From positions 11,786,554-11,850,553 of the forward strand of contig OU015529.1 of NCBI GenBank assembly GCA_907165065.1: a stretch of DNA of 64,000 bases. The letters are read 5' to 3'. Both the position numbers and the translations under genes were made by a program. Below, piece after piece: positions 9,261 through 21,108 of this stretch; position 1 is the first letter of the stretch; each line of letters starts with the position of its first letter. Origin of the DNA: Caprimulgus europaeus (lineage: Eukaryota > Chordata > Aves > Caprimulgiformes > Caprimulgidae). The notes under the pieces are model-generated. The model was not told the origin of the DNA. It did not search any database and saw only the letters and a list, made by a program, of their open reading frames with translations.

Positions 9261-11875
9261 TAACAGCCAATCCTCCAGAGCAGGTGGAAAACGCTAACCC
9301 TATAAAGTGCTGCTTATTCCATCCCTTCTGCACCCAGAGGGTTCTGCTTCGCTTTCCTTTGCAAAATTACCTGCAGAAAGGTCCCAGCTGAGCCAGGGGT
9401 TGTCACAGTGGAGGGGCTGGACCATCCTGCACCATCCCTTCCTCCAGCTCCGGGGTGGGGAGTGTAACCTCTGGCTGAAGATTGGCACAGGGCTGTCACA
9501 TTTCACACCACCACAGATGTTTGCTGCGTGACTGTGTGCTGGAGGCCTTACAAAACAGGGTTTTCGAGCTGTGAGCTTTGGCAGTCTTTATTATTCATGA
9601 AGTGTGAGCAGACACTTCAGTCATACAGCATCACTCTGCTCTCTGCCTGCATGCAGGAAGATCTTGAAATCCAGGACAAGAAATTATGCATCAATACAAA
9701 GTCACCATCCCATCAGGAGGCAATGAAGAAGGCATTCAGACCGGTCTGGAAGCATCTGTGTAGGCAGAAGTCGACTCAGAATTAAGAAGGGATGGAAAGG
9801 GAACAGAGCTGAGCTGGGAAACAGTTTGTTGCTTGTCCAGCATTGCTCATGGTGATACTGGAAGCCCAGTTTGGGAGGGGGTGGTGAAGTGACTCTCTGT
9901 GATGATACTCAGCTCTCATTCCCACCACTCTCCTCCCTGCAGAAGGATAGCACAGATGTGCACATTCCCTTTCCTACACCCCCAGGACACCCCTGAGGGG
10001 CAGTGCTCTGGGAAGCAGTGCTGTAGTGGGAGTGTGTGTGACAGTTGGGGCAGGACAGTGTGGCTCAAGGGGCGGCTTCCTCGTGGGGAAGGCTGGTTGC
10101 GGGGACATGCCACCACCCAGACCTTTACTGCTGCTACTCTGGGAGTCGGGACATCTGCCATGTACTCCACTGGCTGAACCACTGACAGTTTTCACTTGTT
10201 TAGAATACCTCTCTTATCTATCAGGAAAGGGAAAAAATTATTTGTTTGGACTGATTCAGAAAGATCTTAGGCACCTGAACCTGTGGGGCTTAGAGGCACA
10301 TAAACCATCTTGTCTTTGGAAACAGTTCCACCAAGGGGAATCAGTCCTGGAGAAAATGGTCACTGCACAGCCATGGCATTCCCCTCGTATCACTTGGGCC
10401 TACAGACGACAGGCTGCTGAAGCTGCCGCTCCTTTTTTTATCCTAGCAACCCCAGGAACTGACTACCCATGATGAAACACTAAAGCTTTTCCAGGAATAA
10501 AGCAGATTTGGGATATTGTTAGCCTGCTCCTGGGGCTGTGCCTGGGACTGCACTGACCTACGAATGCATGGTGACAGGGACTCTCTCGTACACCTATGCA
10601 CAGCACCCTCCCTTGTGTTGTGTGCTGCCTGCTAGCCAGAAATACCATCACACCATACAGGTGTCCCATCAGGAAACACACACGATGTGACACCTCTGAA
10701 CACAAACCTCCATAGGCAGGGAGGGAAGGTAGCCAGGGATGTGGAAGGGATGGAGCTTCCTGGGGTTCCCTCCCTTCCCCTCTTGTGGTGGGAGGGCAAA
10801 GAGAGAAGAAAGTTTTCACCACAAAACTGCAGCAGCAGGATGAGACAGCCTGGAGAGTCACAGCTCAGCATGTATTTCCCATATGGTGGCAGCATATGGT
10901 GACCCTACCTTGTCACAAGGTCAGTGTGACAAGACTGCCGGTGGATTTTCTAACAAGTTTGGGACAGGAAAGGCATTTTGCTAGAGGATTTTACTCTGAT
11001 TGATTGGTTAGGCTGTCTTTTCCAGAGGGATCAGCTTGACCAGCTCACACTTTGGACCTTCTTTGCCCTTTCTATGCTGCAGCTTTAAGCCCAGAGAGAT
11101 GAAACGGTGTATCTGCTGCGTGCTGGCCACCTACCCTGGCATGGTGCAGGCGGCTCTATTTTGACCTAACAGCCAGGTTGTAAAAAAAACCCCAAAATAC
11201 CAGGTGAGAGGTAAATGTGTCTGCTTCTGCTGCTCTTGCTGCAGGGACAGAGATCTGCAAGAGGGAGGCGGTGTAGATACCAGGAGCAATCACTCTCCCG
11301 AGGAAGCAGCAGGTAGGCATCTTTCCCTCATTTAACACTCACCTTCACCCTATTTAGATCAGGCCCCAGGGGCTGGTGCTGGAAGGTGTTGCAAGGCTCA
11401 GCCTCCTCCCTACAGCCTTATTCCTTAACAAGAGGGCATTGTCCCTGCCTGTGGGAAACTGGCCTCATGATGCTGGGCAGGACAAAGGCTCGATTTACCC
11501 TGTGAAAGAGCTGGAAACCAGGAAGGGCTGGAGGCAGCCAAAGCCCACTCTCCCTGTTGGAGACACATTGGATTTTGATGCAGTGGGGTTTTTGATGCGG
11601 GGCTGGGGCTGCCTGCCTTCAGCAGGAAGCACTCTGGGACAGTGTGGAAGTGGGAGGTGTTGGAGCCTTATCATTCTGATTGTCTTCATTTCCCACAGCA
11701 TAAATCAACAAGAGAAGTGCTCCAGATACTCTGCAGCCAGGTGTGAACATATTTATTTCATGTTTCACTGGACATTTAAGTTAAAGCCTCCTGCATTGTG
11801 CATCCACCCTAGTGCACAAGAGAAAAAATGGGGCCTGATGTTTGGAAAAGCCACCTGTGGTCTTTCAGCCCTTTA
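9261..11875. other. Intergenic DNA
   Basis: Moderately GC-rich unique-looking sequence without a supported gene. It contains a short perfect hairpin (10909-10933). The open frames here overlap one another in several frames and show no domain signature. Confidence 0.6.
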
Positions 11876-12352
11876 GAGTCATAGAATTGTTTTAGTTGGA
11901 AAAGACCTTTAAGATTATCAAGTCCAACTGAAAACCCAACACTGACAAGTCCACCCTTAAACCATGTCCCTAAGCACCACATCTACACCTCTTTTAAATA
12001 CCTTCAGGGATGGCAACTCAACCACTTCCCTGGGCAGCCTGTTCCTATGCTTGACAAACTTTCTGGTGAATAATTTTTTCCTAATATCCAATCTAAACCT
12101 CCCCTGGAGTAACTTGAGGTAATTTCTTCTTGTCCTATTGCTTGTTACTTGGGATAAGAGACTGGGACCCACCTTGATACACCCTCCTTTCAGGGAGTTG
12201 TAGAGAGTGATAAGGTCTTCCCTCAGCCTCTTTTTCTCCAGACTGAACAACCCCAGTCCCCTCAGCCTATCCTCATGGAACTTATGCTCCAGACCCTTCA
12301 CAAGCTTTGTTGCCCTTCTCTGGACACATTCCAGTGCCTCAATGTCTTTCCT
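11876..12352 (-). mobile_element. CR1 LINE 3' part (longest CR1 copy of the window)
   Basis: This is a CR1 insertion in minus orientation with a tail complement at 11876-11930. On the minus strand an uninterrupted frame of about 130 codons covers the ORF2 C-terminal region: [32 protein letters not shown], then [28 protein letters not shown]. The same open frame continues upstream to 12730 in unrelated sequence. The intact frame suggests a younger insertion than the 14 kb or 54 kb relics. The boundary near 12352 is approximate. Confidence 0.9.
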
Positions 12353-14074
12353 GTAGTTCTTTGATGCTGGCAATGCTCTACCTGTTACAGAGGACAGCGT
12401 GTTGTTCTTTCCAAATGGTTTCTGCACTCCAAAAGAGTCCAGAAGCCATGCAGCAAGATAACCATGAAAGGAATTATAGGAAACATTCAAACAAGGACCT
12501 GCAGAGAGAGAGGAGGGACCCCATGCCCAAAGCCATCGGATATCTGTGACCAAACACAGAACTGTTCCTCCCAGGACAAGTTGTGTCAGTGAGTGACAGC
12601 AACAAGACACAGACATGCAAAAAACCTCCCACAACCAACCAAAACAAACAAACAAATGAACAAAACCCCAAAGCCCAAAGCACTTAATTGGGGCCAGTAT
12701 GTAGCACCCACCATTTTTCACAGTGGGCAATTTTATTCATTTATACAGCTTCCATTGTCTGCAGATCCAGTACTTGGTTAGAAGGCATTTCTCCAGTCCA
12801 GTCACAGCTGATGGCATCATTACAATACATATTTATTGCTGTGTATTGTAGCTGTCAGCTTAAATCCTATCATTTTGGACACCCTGGGAGAAGCTACAAG
12901 TGTCTGTCACGTTGGCTACCATGCAGAGGTGGACTGGGGAAGCAGGAGGTGATGTGACATGCTGAGCTCAGTGCAGAAGAAGGTGGCTACACAGCCAGAA
13001 ATAAACCCTGTCTTGTGGTGGACACTCATTAAGTACCTTGCTGCAAATGATTCCCTCCTTCCTTTCCAGGCAGTTCAGGCACTCATGTCAGGGGGAAACG
13101 TTAGAGACAAACCAGAGGAATGACTGACATGAGTTTTGACCCTGACATTTGGGATTACGAGACATTACCAGTGCATTGCTGTCATGTCAAATGCCATCCC
13201 ATTAATTCTCCAGTGAGCACAGGTCAGTGGGAGACGAAGCCCATCAGCAAGCAGCAATCGTGTTGTTATTTCCTTGCTGTTAAATGCTAATAGCTCCAGC
13301 TTGTAACTTCAGCCTCATTACTACACTGCAAAAACATCCAGATATGGGAATTCGCTCTTTCAGCTCCTTAAACTTTTTTCTTCTCTTTTGCTACCAGAGA
13401 TCAAGAAACAAAATGGAAGTAGAGACAAATCTGATGTCAGGATTAGATTTTGGTTACAGCAGGCTTCTGTCCACATGATTAATTGCACAGTTGTTTTAGC
13501 TGAAATGTGCATCACAAAGGATTTATAAACACCACTGGAATTAAACTCACATCGAGGCATTTTGTTTTGCTATCACACGGAAGGGCTGGATTGCATCTGT
13601 ACAGCAAGCTGTCAGCCAGCTTATTCTGCAGAACTAAAAAAGATGCTCTTGCTGTGGGTTGCTGCAGGCCTGATTTATGAACGTTTCCTCCTAACAATGC
13701 AATCCCAGCTTGATGAGCTACATAGTGCCTGCTCCTGAAAAGGGATTTTCTATTTTTGTTTCTTCCTCCAGCAGGGGATTCCCTCTTAATTAGCTGCAGA
13801 ATTAAAATTGAGACAGAATCAGAAGCAGAGAGGGAGGAGAGTGTGGAGGTCAGTTCTTTCAAGTCAGAAGGGTTATTTCTCACCAGCTGCTGCACAATAT
13901 GTTGTCCTTTCACTTCCCAGGAGAAAATAAGTTGCAGTCCTATAGAAAATTTTGGAGTATTATTGGAATTTGAACTTTAAATGCTCTCAGTCCTCTGGCC
14001 AGCTTCCACTGGAAGCGGTGGATGAGACCAGCACAAAAAGGCAGCTATGGGAAGCAAAAGTCAACCAAGTTCAT
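12353..14074. other. Intergenic DNA
   Basis: No gene supported. It holds an A/C-rich low-complexity stretch (12615-12665) and otherwise unique-looking AT-leaning sequence. Confidence 0.6.
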
Positions 14075-14260
14075 GTGAGAAATGAGACTCTCATTTTTAG
14101 TAGCAAGGATGATTAACCACTGGAACAATCTACCAAAGGAAGTGGTGGAGTTTCCCTCTCTTGATGTCTTCAAATCAAAAAATGCTCTAGTCAAGTAGGA
14201 GTTATGGGGTTTGGCTCAAGAATCGCTAGATCAGATCATCACGCCTTAAAAATGATGAAA
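14075..14260 (+). mobile_element. Old CR1 LINE relic
   Basis: Plus-strand sequence still encodes the degraded ORF2 C-terminal signature NHWNNLPKEVVEFPSLDVFKS. A 3' part with ATGCTCTAGTCAAG and CTAGATCAGATCATCA follows. This resembles the ancient CR1 group shared by birds and turtles rather than the younger avian CR1 copies elsewhere in the window. It lacks the young tail repeat. Boundaries are approximate. Confidence 0.75.
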
Positions 14261-16690
14261 CCCTGTATGTGATGTGAAGACGCAGGGATCACATGGCTGT
14301 CCCGTGTTCAGACACACTGGTTGAAACCTATTAGCAACTTGCTGTATTGTAGCTACAAATAAGCTGTGTTTGTAAGAGTTCAGACTGGCCCTTTTATTGC
14401 TCTGAGATGAGTAGGCAGCAGGAGCACATCCTTTACTGGGTGAGCGGGTGTGCTTTCCTGGGAAAGCGCCTACAAATTCGTAACAACTCATCAAAGCAAC
14501 AGATATTTGCAACGACAAGTGAAAAAGAAAGTTATATGGGAACACCTGGCTTCTGCACTGAATCCACACAAAGGTCAAAGTGCTGACAGAAGGGAAATAG
14601 AGATGGAAGAAGTTGCCACCCTGCAGAGAGAAAAGGGGGAGCAGAGCTGCCTAGTGTGACTGTGTAGGGGCTGGAGGCTGGGATCCCACAGCTCCTGGTC
14701 CCCAGGCCAGGGTCTGCACCAAGCAGCGCAGTGGGACGGTACCACTAGCCACTCTTCCATGAGGGAGCCAACCTCTCCAGCCCTCATGGTAGGAGTGGTG
14801 GTCCCTGAAGCCACCATACAGTCAGGATCCACATCACTATGGCCACTGTTACCTCAAAGGATGAGGTTCACACACCGCTGACCCAACAGACTTAAAATGT
14901 TTCCAGCCTCAGTACATCTGAACAATGGAGGATTTCTCCTTGGTGGGTCCCCATGGGTGCAGTTCCCCTTGGCCTGCTGCAATAGGTACACCTGGGGCTG
15001 TGCAGCCCCAGGGTCCAAACATGAGGAGTGTGGCTCAGACACTTGGGCAGCACAGAGAAACAGGAAGAAAGTTGAGCATTTATATCTGTTGTGGCTACAG
15101 CCTACTTGAGACTAGCAGCTCTTAAAACACTCTCTGAAGTACAACTCTGCTTTCACCCAAACCAGGGACCACTTTGCCGTTATGAGGAGATCATGCTCTT
15201 CAACCTCTCTTAATTTCTCATGCATCTGGTGGGAGAAGTGTTCAAACTCAAGAGTACGTAAGTGTCCTGCCTGCCCATGGGCAGAGAGAGCATCAGTGCA
15301 CAAACTATTTCCTGAATGTGGGTTCATTTTCCATTTCTAACCATTTGGGTGGATGCAAAGTAAAATCATTCAGCAAGTTCTCCTCTACTGGGTAGAAGAA
15401 ACTTTCCTGCTGTACTAGAGACAAACAGAAAACCCAGCGGGGTTATGCTCACAGTTTCAATTAAGCCTTAGCTAGCAGATGGGATAAAGGGGTAACTTTG
15501 ACTAATACCCACCCAAAAGTCAACAGTGTGCATCGTGCCTCAGGGATCCTTGAGCAGGTGGCTAGGATGGACACGGTGGACCTCAGGTGCGCCCACCATT
15601 GAGCTTCTCATCAGATGGACGGTGCTAACTGCTGCCTCGGGATGGCTGCCACGCTCACACCCCCATGCTTGCAGCAAAACATCTCCATGGCTCTGCCTCC
15701 TCCATCCCTCTTCAACAGCCAACCTTCACGCCAAGATCTGTCCTCCCCTGAAAGGCAACGCACATGCCAAACCTGCCCAGGAGGGAAGCGCATGGCCCCC
15801 GCCCCGGGGCCACCGTGCTCCGAGTCACCTGGCTGGTCAGCAGCAAAGCTTGGGACTTGCTCCAGCTGCACATGAAGCTTGGGGAGTGCAGGGGACACAC
15901 AGCCCCAAGGGGAGCAGTGTGTGGGTCCTCCCGCACCTGCAGCTTTGGTAGCACCTCTTCCAATTCAGGCCATGACTAATACTTCAGTTACCTTTGATTT
16001 CACTCAAGCAAATTAAAGAGGATTTTATTGTTCATCTAGTGCTCAGCAATACTTAAAGGGCTGCATCAGCCTCCCAGGCCATTTCTGGGGTTGTCTGCAA
16101 ACACCAATCCTTCCCACTCTAATTTAGGGTGTCTGTCAGTGGGGGACAGATGCCCCCCTGGGCAGGGGAAACATTTTGCTTTCCCTGAGGCTGCAGCTTG
16201 CCGGAAAGCTGGAGGTTGAACAGTGCATACAGGTCCTAGCAGGGCATGAGAGCAGAGACAACAGCAAACATACCAGCACTCAAATGGGCTGAATGTGCTT
16301 GCTAGAATTTTTTCAGCATGTGATTTGTACCAGGCCTTGTCAAATGTGGGGTCTCAAAGGTGTTAACAAAGGTAGTCTCCAAACAGGTGATCTCTAGCAC
16401 ATCTTACTGCAGAGGGTTCCCTGGATCTCCTCTCCATGCACTACTGCACAGCCCACCTTCTCACCTGCTCCTAACTACAGACCATCCAGGAATTGCCTGC
16501 CCAGGGTAACAGAAGCAAGACATCACATGGATTTGGGCATCTTCTGATGCAATTCAGTTGCTGGAAACAAAACAGAAGAGCATTTTCCCTGTAAGTTCAG
16601 GGAGTTTCCAGGGATCATATGTATTTTAGGGCTCTGCAGTGGGCTCTCCTTACTCTTTGTGAGCACAGAATAAAACATCACAAGTAGTGG

Positions 16691-16731
<41 letters not shown>

Positions 16732-16738
16732 CAGAGAT
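16691..16738. repeat. (GA)n microsatellite
   Basis: About 13 uninterrupted AG units followed by imperfect AGAC/AGAG units. On the minus strand it produces a meaningless poly-SL open frame. Confidence 0.95.
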
Positions 16739-19700
16739 AATGAGATAAGAAAAGCAGGATGTCATCATGCGCCTGATCCTGCAATCATTATCTCGGATAA
16801 CAATTCCCATTGCTTTCATCAGGGTCTCAGGAAAAAGGAGGAATGCCGGATCTGGCCCAGCTGATGATAGCAGTGGTTCATTGTCACAGAGCTGGGAATT
16901 ACTGCCAGAACATTAACATCCCCTGCCACCCACACTTTTATTCTATACCATCACATGCTCTAGAGAGTTGCTCGCTGCTGTTAAACTCTGCTCGAAACAC
17001 TGTGGCCACAAAGCTTTGGCGAAGGGTCCCCAGCTTTAGGTTTCCTCCTGCCATTCAAGCCACTTTGAGCTCCTACCAAACCAAGCTATAGGGCTTATTC
17101 CTGCCAAAAGCCCACGGCAGAGGCGTGGGGAGGGGAGATTAGTCAGCAGGCAGAACGGCTGGGCTCCCCAGCCCATTGATTTGTTTGTCTGATTTCAAGA
17201 GTGATGCAACCCAACAGAGGCGTGAGGGTGCAGGGGTTTCATTATACACCCATTCACCACCTACATTTTCTGCCCCTCACCCACTGAGGAGCAGCACACC
17301 TGCAGCACCGACCACATCAGCAGGTTTGGGAGCATTCAACACCCACAGTTCTATCTTTTGGTGCTATGCAGATAGGTAGTCAGACAGTCAGACTGCATTT
17401 TTTTTTTTTTAATGCTATATAAGAAACAGTGAACAGCCATTCATAACTGGGCCTTATATCTTAGGGCAGAGGAGAGTTAGTTCTTGCTCTCTCTCACACA
17501 GGGAGCCACAGCGCTTGCTGGGAAGTGACCTGCGGGGTCAGGCTCCACCTGTGTGTCCTGTACATGCAGAGGGTGAGCCTGGGCATCACTGGTTTTGCTG
17601 TCACAGCTCCAGCCTAAAAATATTCCTTATACCTGTTTATTAACAAGGACCACCAGCCCCTCAGCTCTTGGTATTTTTCTCCTGTTTCCAGTGAGAAGAC
17701 ATGTGGTAACATCACTGGTGCAGACATGGTGTTCCAGGTGAGTTGGGAGGGAGCCGTGCACGCTGCTCCCCTGCCCGGCTCCCAGCAATGCTCCCAGCAA
17801 GACTGCAGAAAGCAAACAGCTCTCAACATCAAAGTGAGCAGGAAAGGACACAGCCTGATTGGATTTGCTTGTGGTCAACAGCAAACTTTACCTCTCACTA
17901 CCATTCTTTATGTGCTAATCTACTCTTCATTTTCTCTCCCTGAGGTGGACTCTCTCCTGGATCTGATAAGAGCCTCACCCTCATTAGGGCAATTAATTAG
18001 CTGGAGAAACACAGCACTGAAGAATCTAAAACCCAAATAAGCTTTTTGTTCTCTTTCAGTAATTCCTGTGTCAGGCTTTGCAGAGATTTGCGTTTTTCCA
18101 TTGCATGTGTGACTCTCCACTGCCAGTTCCCTTCCCTGCCCACTGACCCTCCATGGGTGTACCTAGAGACAAGGGCGAGAAGTGACATTGCTTTAGGCCA
18201 GATCATCTGTCAGGACTTTCTGAGTCCTCTTCCATTCAAGCCCCTGTGAAGCCCCATGTGAACTTCACTGGCTGCACAACATGAAAGGACATTCCTTATA
18301 CGCAGAGGCCTTCGGTGAAGCAGAGCCCTTGTGTCTATCATTACATATCTGCCATGGAACCCCCCCTTCTGCTGGCCTATGACCAGACTGCCCAAGGGTG
18401 TTTGAGCTCAGAGAAATGTCTTCCAAAAGTTATTTTTCCCTAATTCATCAAGACCATGCTGCCACTTGAGCAGCACCCAGGCACTGCAAAGTTTAATGCC
18501 CACCTGATGTCTCTTTGACACCTCAGTACCTTCCCAAAGCTGTAGGATCTCTCCCTGGGTTTCCCTCCTCCTCAGTAAAGTACAGTGGACAGGGCAGAGT
18601 AATGCCCCATAAAAGCCATGTCCTTCCAAGGAGCTCTCCTTCACAGAGCTGTGTGCAGAAAGGAGAGGTTTGTGGTGCCTTTGCATTGCACTGATAGGTC
18701 TCCACGGCAGCACTTGGACCAGCAAGGACAGCCTGCACATCTCCCAGGTGGTCTAGCCTTCTGTGTGCCCCAATTTCATAAAGAATGAAGAAAATCATGG
18801 GAGTGAAACCACAGATGAGTCAACACTTGCTAGCTGAATAGGACCCAGGAGAGGTGAACTGGAGACTTGACCCTGAAAGCAGATATTATGGGGCAAACAT
18901 GTGGCTGCAGAGGAAGGGCTGCTTTGTCAGAACGAGGGGCAGCCTGCCAGGGGACAAGTCTGTCACCTGGAGACTGGTATGTCAAGATCTTGGGCTCTTG
19001 GAACTGGAAGAATGTGGTAGGTGAACAAAAGCTGGAAATAAGTACAAAGCCATGGGTTGCCTTTCAAACCTGGCATTCAAAATGAACAACAAAGCAAAGT
19101 CAACAAGCTCCTGGGGGTACCTGGTTTCCAGGCAGTAGGGTATACAAACCCGTAACACACTCAGAGGCACTCCAGGAGAGATGAACACTGATTTAGGTCA
19201 GCACTGTGTAAACACTGTGGGGTCTGGGGAGAGAAAGGCTTCAGAAACCAAACCCCACCATCTGCTTTGCAGTGGGAAGAAGTGAACCCACATCTGTGGC
19301 TCTCGGTCTGCTGAGTGTGGGGCTCAGAGGGACACCCCATGCTGCTCCCTCCATACATATGTGATGCTGGGGTGCCTGGGCAAGGTGGGGTGGACGGGGA
19401 ACACCACCCTGGCATGTGCAGCAGTTTGGGCTGGAGCTCCCAGAGGCCTCTGGCCCCAAGGGGCTATGACAGGCAGAGCCCAGGTTTTGAAGATATGCTG
19501 CTTTTCACACAGCTTCAGCTCTGAGAGCTGTCCTGCAGTCGCACATCCAGCTGCGCACATGGCCACCCGGCTCCCTCCTCACCCTCAGCAGGAACACAGC
19601 CAGCAACATGCTGTGCAATAACCCAGGGCAGGATTACAAACACTTCAGAGGAGGTTTCCCCTGGAGACTTGCAGAAGACTGAATTTGTTATAAGTTTCCT

Positions 19701-21052
19701 TCTTGGCAAGTCCTCAGTGCTCTTTCACGCTGAGAGGTTACGGCCACCCTCTCACCGCAGCACTGCTGGCAGCCCCAAACCCAAACATTAATTGCTCTCA
19801 TTTCTGCCCAAACTACCCCAAGGGCCCCATTCTTCAAGGCACTGATGGAGGGAGCACATGGGGGCAGAACCCCCCACAGATGGGGCACTGCAGGAAGGAC
19901 ACCATCTGCTTTCTCCCGCTGGCCAGCCAATGTCCTGTTTCCTATTTCAAGCCTGTTTTAATACCCCTGAGGCAAACAGATCTAAAATGCAGGGTGATGT
20001 TTCAGCCATCATCTGTGCATGCTTGGGAAGCCCTAATTCAGGCCAGTGCTGAGCTGAACGATGCCTGGTCCTTCCTCCACATCCTGATGGCTCCAGGACT
20101 GCTGGTGGCTTTGGCAGCTTCTCCTGTGCTCCTGCATTACCCCCACGCATGGCCCCAAGGCGAGCAGCCAGGTTGGTGAGCTGCAAACACCCAGGGCCTT
20201 CATGCTATCCCGTGGCTCTAATTGGCAACAGATGAAGCCAGACTATTTCCTGAGAGACAAGAGTTTTAACAATCCCTAAAGCCTCTTAGGCAGCAGCAAT
20301 ATCCTGAACGGGAGCTTTGTTCTCCACACTGCTCAACACAGCCCGTATTCAGACACAAAATGCTGAAATACTCACTCGGGGGCTGAAAACCTTCCCCACA
20401 GGACTGGGGTGTCCTGGATCACCCCTGGGAACTGCGGAAAATACCCTCTCACTGACGAGCCGTAAAGGCCAGCGGGCATGGGATGCCCCAAACCAGAAAG
20501 CTCCTTGCTGGACTCAGAGGTCCCCCCCAAGCTCTGCACTCCCAAACCCCACTGAGTCTCCCTGATCATAGGGCAGCTTTTGTGTCCCAGCCCATTCCCT
20601 GTGCAGGGGCACTATGGCACATGGACATTCCCAGTGCCAGCGGTGACACCCAAGAGTGTGACCCTGGGTGCAACCAGGACGTTTTGCTCTCTAGGAAGCC
20701 AGAGGCTTCCCTACACTTGCAAAGTCCCATGCAGAGGGGTGAATGGCACACTGCCCATGTGGGCAGCAGGAATAACCTGGGTTCCCTGCAGCTGCCTGCC
20801 CCTGTCCCTGCCCCATGCACCTCACGCCACTGTCCCCCAGCTCCTCCCGTCCCGGCTGCACAGCCCCTGCTGCCGAAGGGCGAGGGAGCCAGCCGCTGCC
20901 AAGGGTTCACGTGAGCCTACAGCGTTCCTCCAGAAGCTCCTCTAATCTCAGTGACCTCGGTGGGTGGATGGCAGCCAGTTGCCATCACTGCATCCTAAAC
21001 AGACCTCGCTGCAAAGCCAAGGCAGCCCTACCACTGGGGGAGTTAAAAGGGG

Positions 21053-21108
21053 AAACAAATAAAAAAGGAAGGGAGGGGGGAAAAAAAGGAAGGGAGGAAA
21101 AAAAAGAG
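21053..21108. repeat. Purine-rich tract with short tandem units
   Basis: An A/G-only stretch in which a unit of A-run plus GGAAGGGAGG occurs twice, followed by another A-run. It is low-complexity DNA able to form triplex or slipped structures. Confidence 0.75.

Noticed and set aside
12353-12730. Extension of the CR1 ORF2 frame to 257 codons
   Set aside because: Upstream of about 12352 the translation no longer resembles CR1; the frame is open by chance.
19703-20179. 158-codon open frame on the plus strand
   Set aside because: No family signature or exon boundaries; several overlapping frames in both directions are equally open.
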